Shown: positions 63,147-64,000 of the stretch, piece by piece
How the letters are laid out: each line of letters starts with the position of its first letter
Position numbering within the stretch: position 1 is the first letter of the stretch
Source: Actinoplanes sp. KI2
Lineage (GTDB): Bacteria > Actinomycetota > Actinomycetes > Mycobacteriales > Micromonosporaceae
Length of the DNA: 64,000 nucleotides
Assembly: GCF_025630775.1 (NCBI RefSeq)
Contig: NZ_JAOSZE010000011.1
Location: 124,001 to 188,000, forward strand
Direction of reading: 5' to 3'
Notes under the pieces: generated by a model
Told to the model about the DNA's origin: nothing
Database searches by the model: none
What the model saw: the letters and a program-made list of their open reading frames with translations, nothing else
Made by a program: the position numbers and the translations under genes

Positions 63147-64000
63147 CGCCGGCGGAGCCGGACCGAGGGTGGGAGACCTGCAGGGATCGTGGCGCGCTTG
63201 TCGATCTCGATGGTGAGCCGGCCGCCGCGCCAGTTGGTGAAGCACGATATGTCGGTATCGGGTCCGGGGCCATCGACGGTGAGCTGGGTCAACTGGATGT
63301 GGTCGACCAACGGCGCCAGATCCGCTGTGGTCTCCTGGTAGAGCCGGATGGCGCGCAGCCTAGGCGGCAGGGTCAGGCCGGCGAGCGATCGTGGCCGGAT
63401 GTGGTGCAACGCCAGCCGCTCTAGACGCTCGAAACGGTCGACGAAGTCCAGGCGGCGCGGCCAATCCGGGCCGCCGAAGATACTGAGCCCCTCCACCACC
63501 GGGAAACTGTCGACCAGATCTGCCGACCCTCGTCGAGGCGGCCGGGAACACCCGTAGGTGAAGTCGGTGATGGGTGCTTCGGCGAGCGGGTGGAAACTGC
63601 GGACCTGTCCGGAAAGCACGGCAAACGTTCGCAGCCTGGACAGTCCGGCCAGGGCGTCGATTCCATTCACCTCGTCGTTCAATGAAATCGTGAGCTCGGT
63701 CAAGCCCCCGCACTGGCCGATCTTGTCGAGCGCTTCCGCCGCAGAGTTGGCCAAGAGCGACAGGGAGGTCAATTTTGGCAGTGCCGCCAGCGAAGCGATG
63801 CCGGTCGGCGTGATGCCCTCGTTCCAATAGAGCGTGGTGAGATTGGGGAACTTGTCCAGCTCACTCAGTGAGCCGTCCGCGCCGCCGATGAGGTAGATCG
63901 ATTCCAGTTGGGGGCATGCCGGCAAGTCCGCGAGGCTCACCCGGCCCATCAGGAACAGGCTCGCACTGACGAGGTTCCGGAGGTGACGCACCGAGCCGAG
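63143..64000 (-). CDS. Leucine-rich-repeat-like protein (5' end outside window)
   Basis: At least 286 residues in repeats of about 22-24 residues with the LxxLxxLxxL pattern: [49 protein letters not shown] and so on, then a degenerate second half. It resembles the LRR-like protein at 26142. A GTG lies at 63991, but the frame remains open to the window edge, so the true start may be outside. The GC content is lower than in neighbours (more A/T-rich codons such as AAT and TTG), which may indicate transfer. No signal peptide is visible in this part. Confidence 0.75.
   Translation of the reverse strand, partial: LGSVRHLRNLVSASLFLMGRVSLADLPACPQLESIYLIGGADGSLSELDKFPNLTTLYWNEGITPTGIASLAALPKLTSLSLLANSAAEALDKIGQCGGLTELTISLNDEVNGIDALAGLSRLRTFAVLSGQVRSFHPLAEAPITDFTYGCSRPPRRGSADLVDSFPVVEGLSIFGGPDWPRRLDFVDRFERLERLALHHIRPRSLAGLTLPPRLRAIRLYQETTADLAPLVDHIQLTQLTVDGPGPDTDISCFTNWRGGRLTIEIDKRATIPAGLPPSVRLRRR

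Overview
The window is GC-rich throughout with strong G/C third-position bias, frequent GTG starts, and an order of housekeeping genes (secF-apt-rel, hisS, aspS, rarA, alaS-ruvX-mltG-aroE, aroC-aroK) typical of Actinobacteria. A FliA/WhiG-type sigma factor, a PASTA-less Ser/Thr kinase, double-Lrp regulators and cyanophycin genes point to a filamentous, sporulating actinomycete, most likely in the Micromonosporaceae (Actinoplanes-like). This is inference from gene content; no database was consulted. No rRNA, tRNA, CRISPR array, insertion sequence or prophage was seen.

Layout. 1-10 kb: protein export (secF 3' end), purine salvage (apt), bifunctional (p)ppGpp enzyme, two membrane-anchored cyclophilin paralogues, an MBL-fold hydrolase, hisS, a nitrilase-superfamily amidase and a GNAT enzyme. 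10-14 kb: acyl-ACP desaturase behind a perfect palindrome, a hotdog thioesterase, an HxlR regulator and an MFS exporter. 13.7-17.3 kb: cyanophycinase and cyanophycin synthetase, joined by five copies of a 23-bp module that repeats a ribosome site plus ATG. 17.3-21.3 kb: a long structured leader, a Ser/Thr kinase with an extracellular CBM2-like domain, a small unknown protein and a sigma factor. 21.4-26 kb: a complete six-gene urease operon (ureABCFGD, minus strand). 26-44 kb: accessory genes, including an LRR-like protein, transporters, an amidohydrolase-RidA-BKACE operon, a GH20 hexosaminidase, a transglutaminase-like protein, a TetR repressor with two adjacent tetO-like operators facing an oxidoreductase, a DSD1-like PLP enzyme, ComB, an unknown membrane protein and a double-Lrp regulator. 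44-59 kb: aspS, rarA, a 1497-residue low-complexity membrane protein, DUF948 and DUF6167-like proteins, alaS, ruvX, mltG and aroE, mostly overlapping start to stop. 59-64 kb: a Bcr/CflA transporter, a gene scar with two remnants, aroC-aroK, and a second LRR-like protein running off the window.

Two general traits stand out. First, at least eleven genes have a TANNNT -10 hexamer 6-8 nt upstream of the start codon and no usable ribosome site, so they are probably leaderless; this helped fix several starts. Second, short tandem repeats with 12-, 15-, 17-, 23-, 24- and 30-bp periods recur in intergenic DNA, at gene starts and inside coding regions. No wholly new defence or mobile system was recognised. 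The most unusual loci are the tetO-like tandem operators, the CBM2-kinase, the repeat-rich protein coupled to rarA, and the repeated start modules before cphA.
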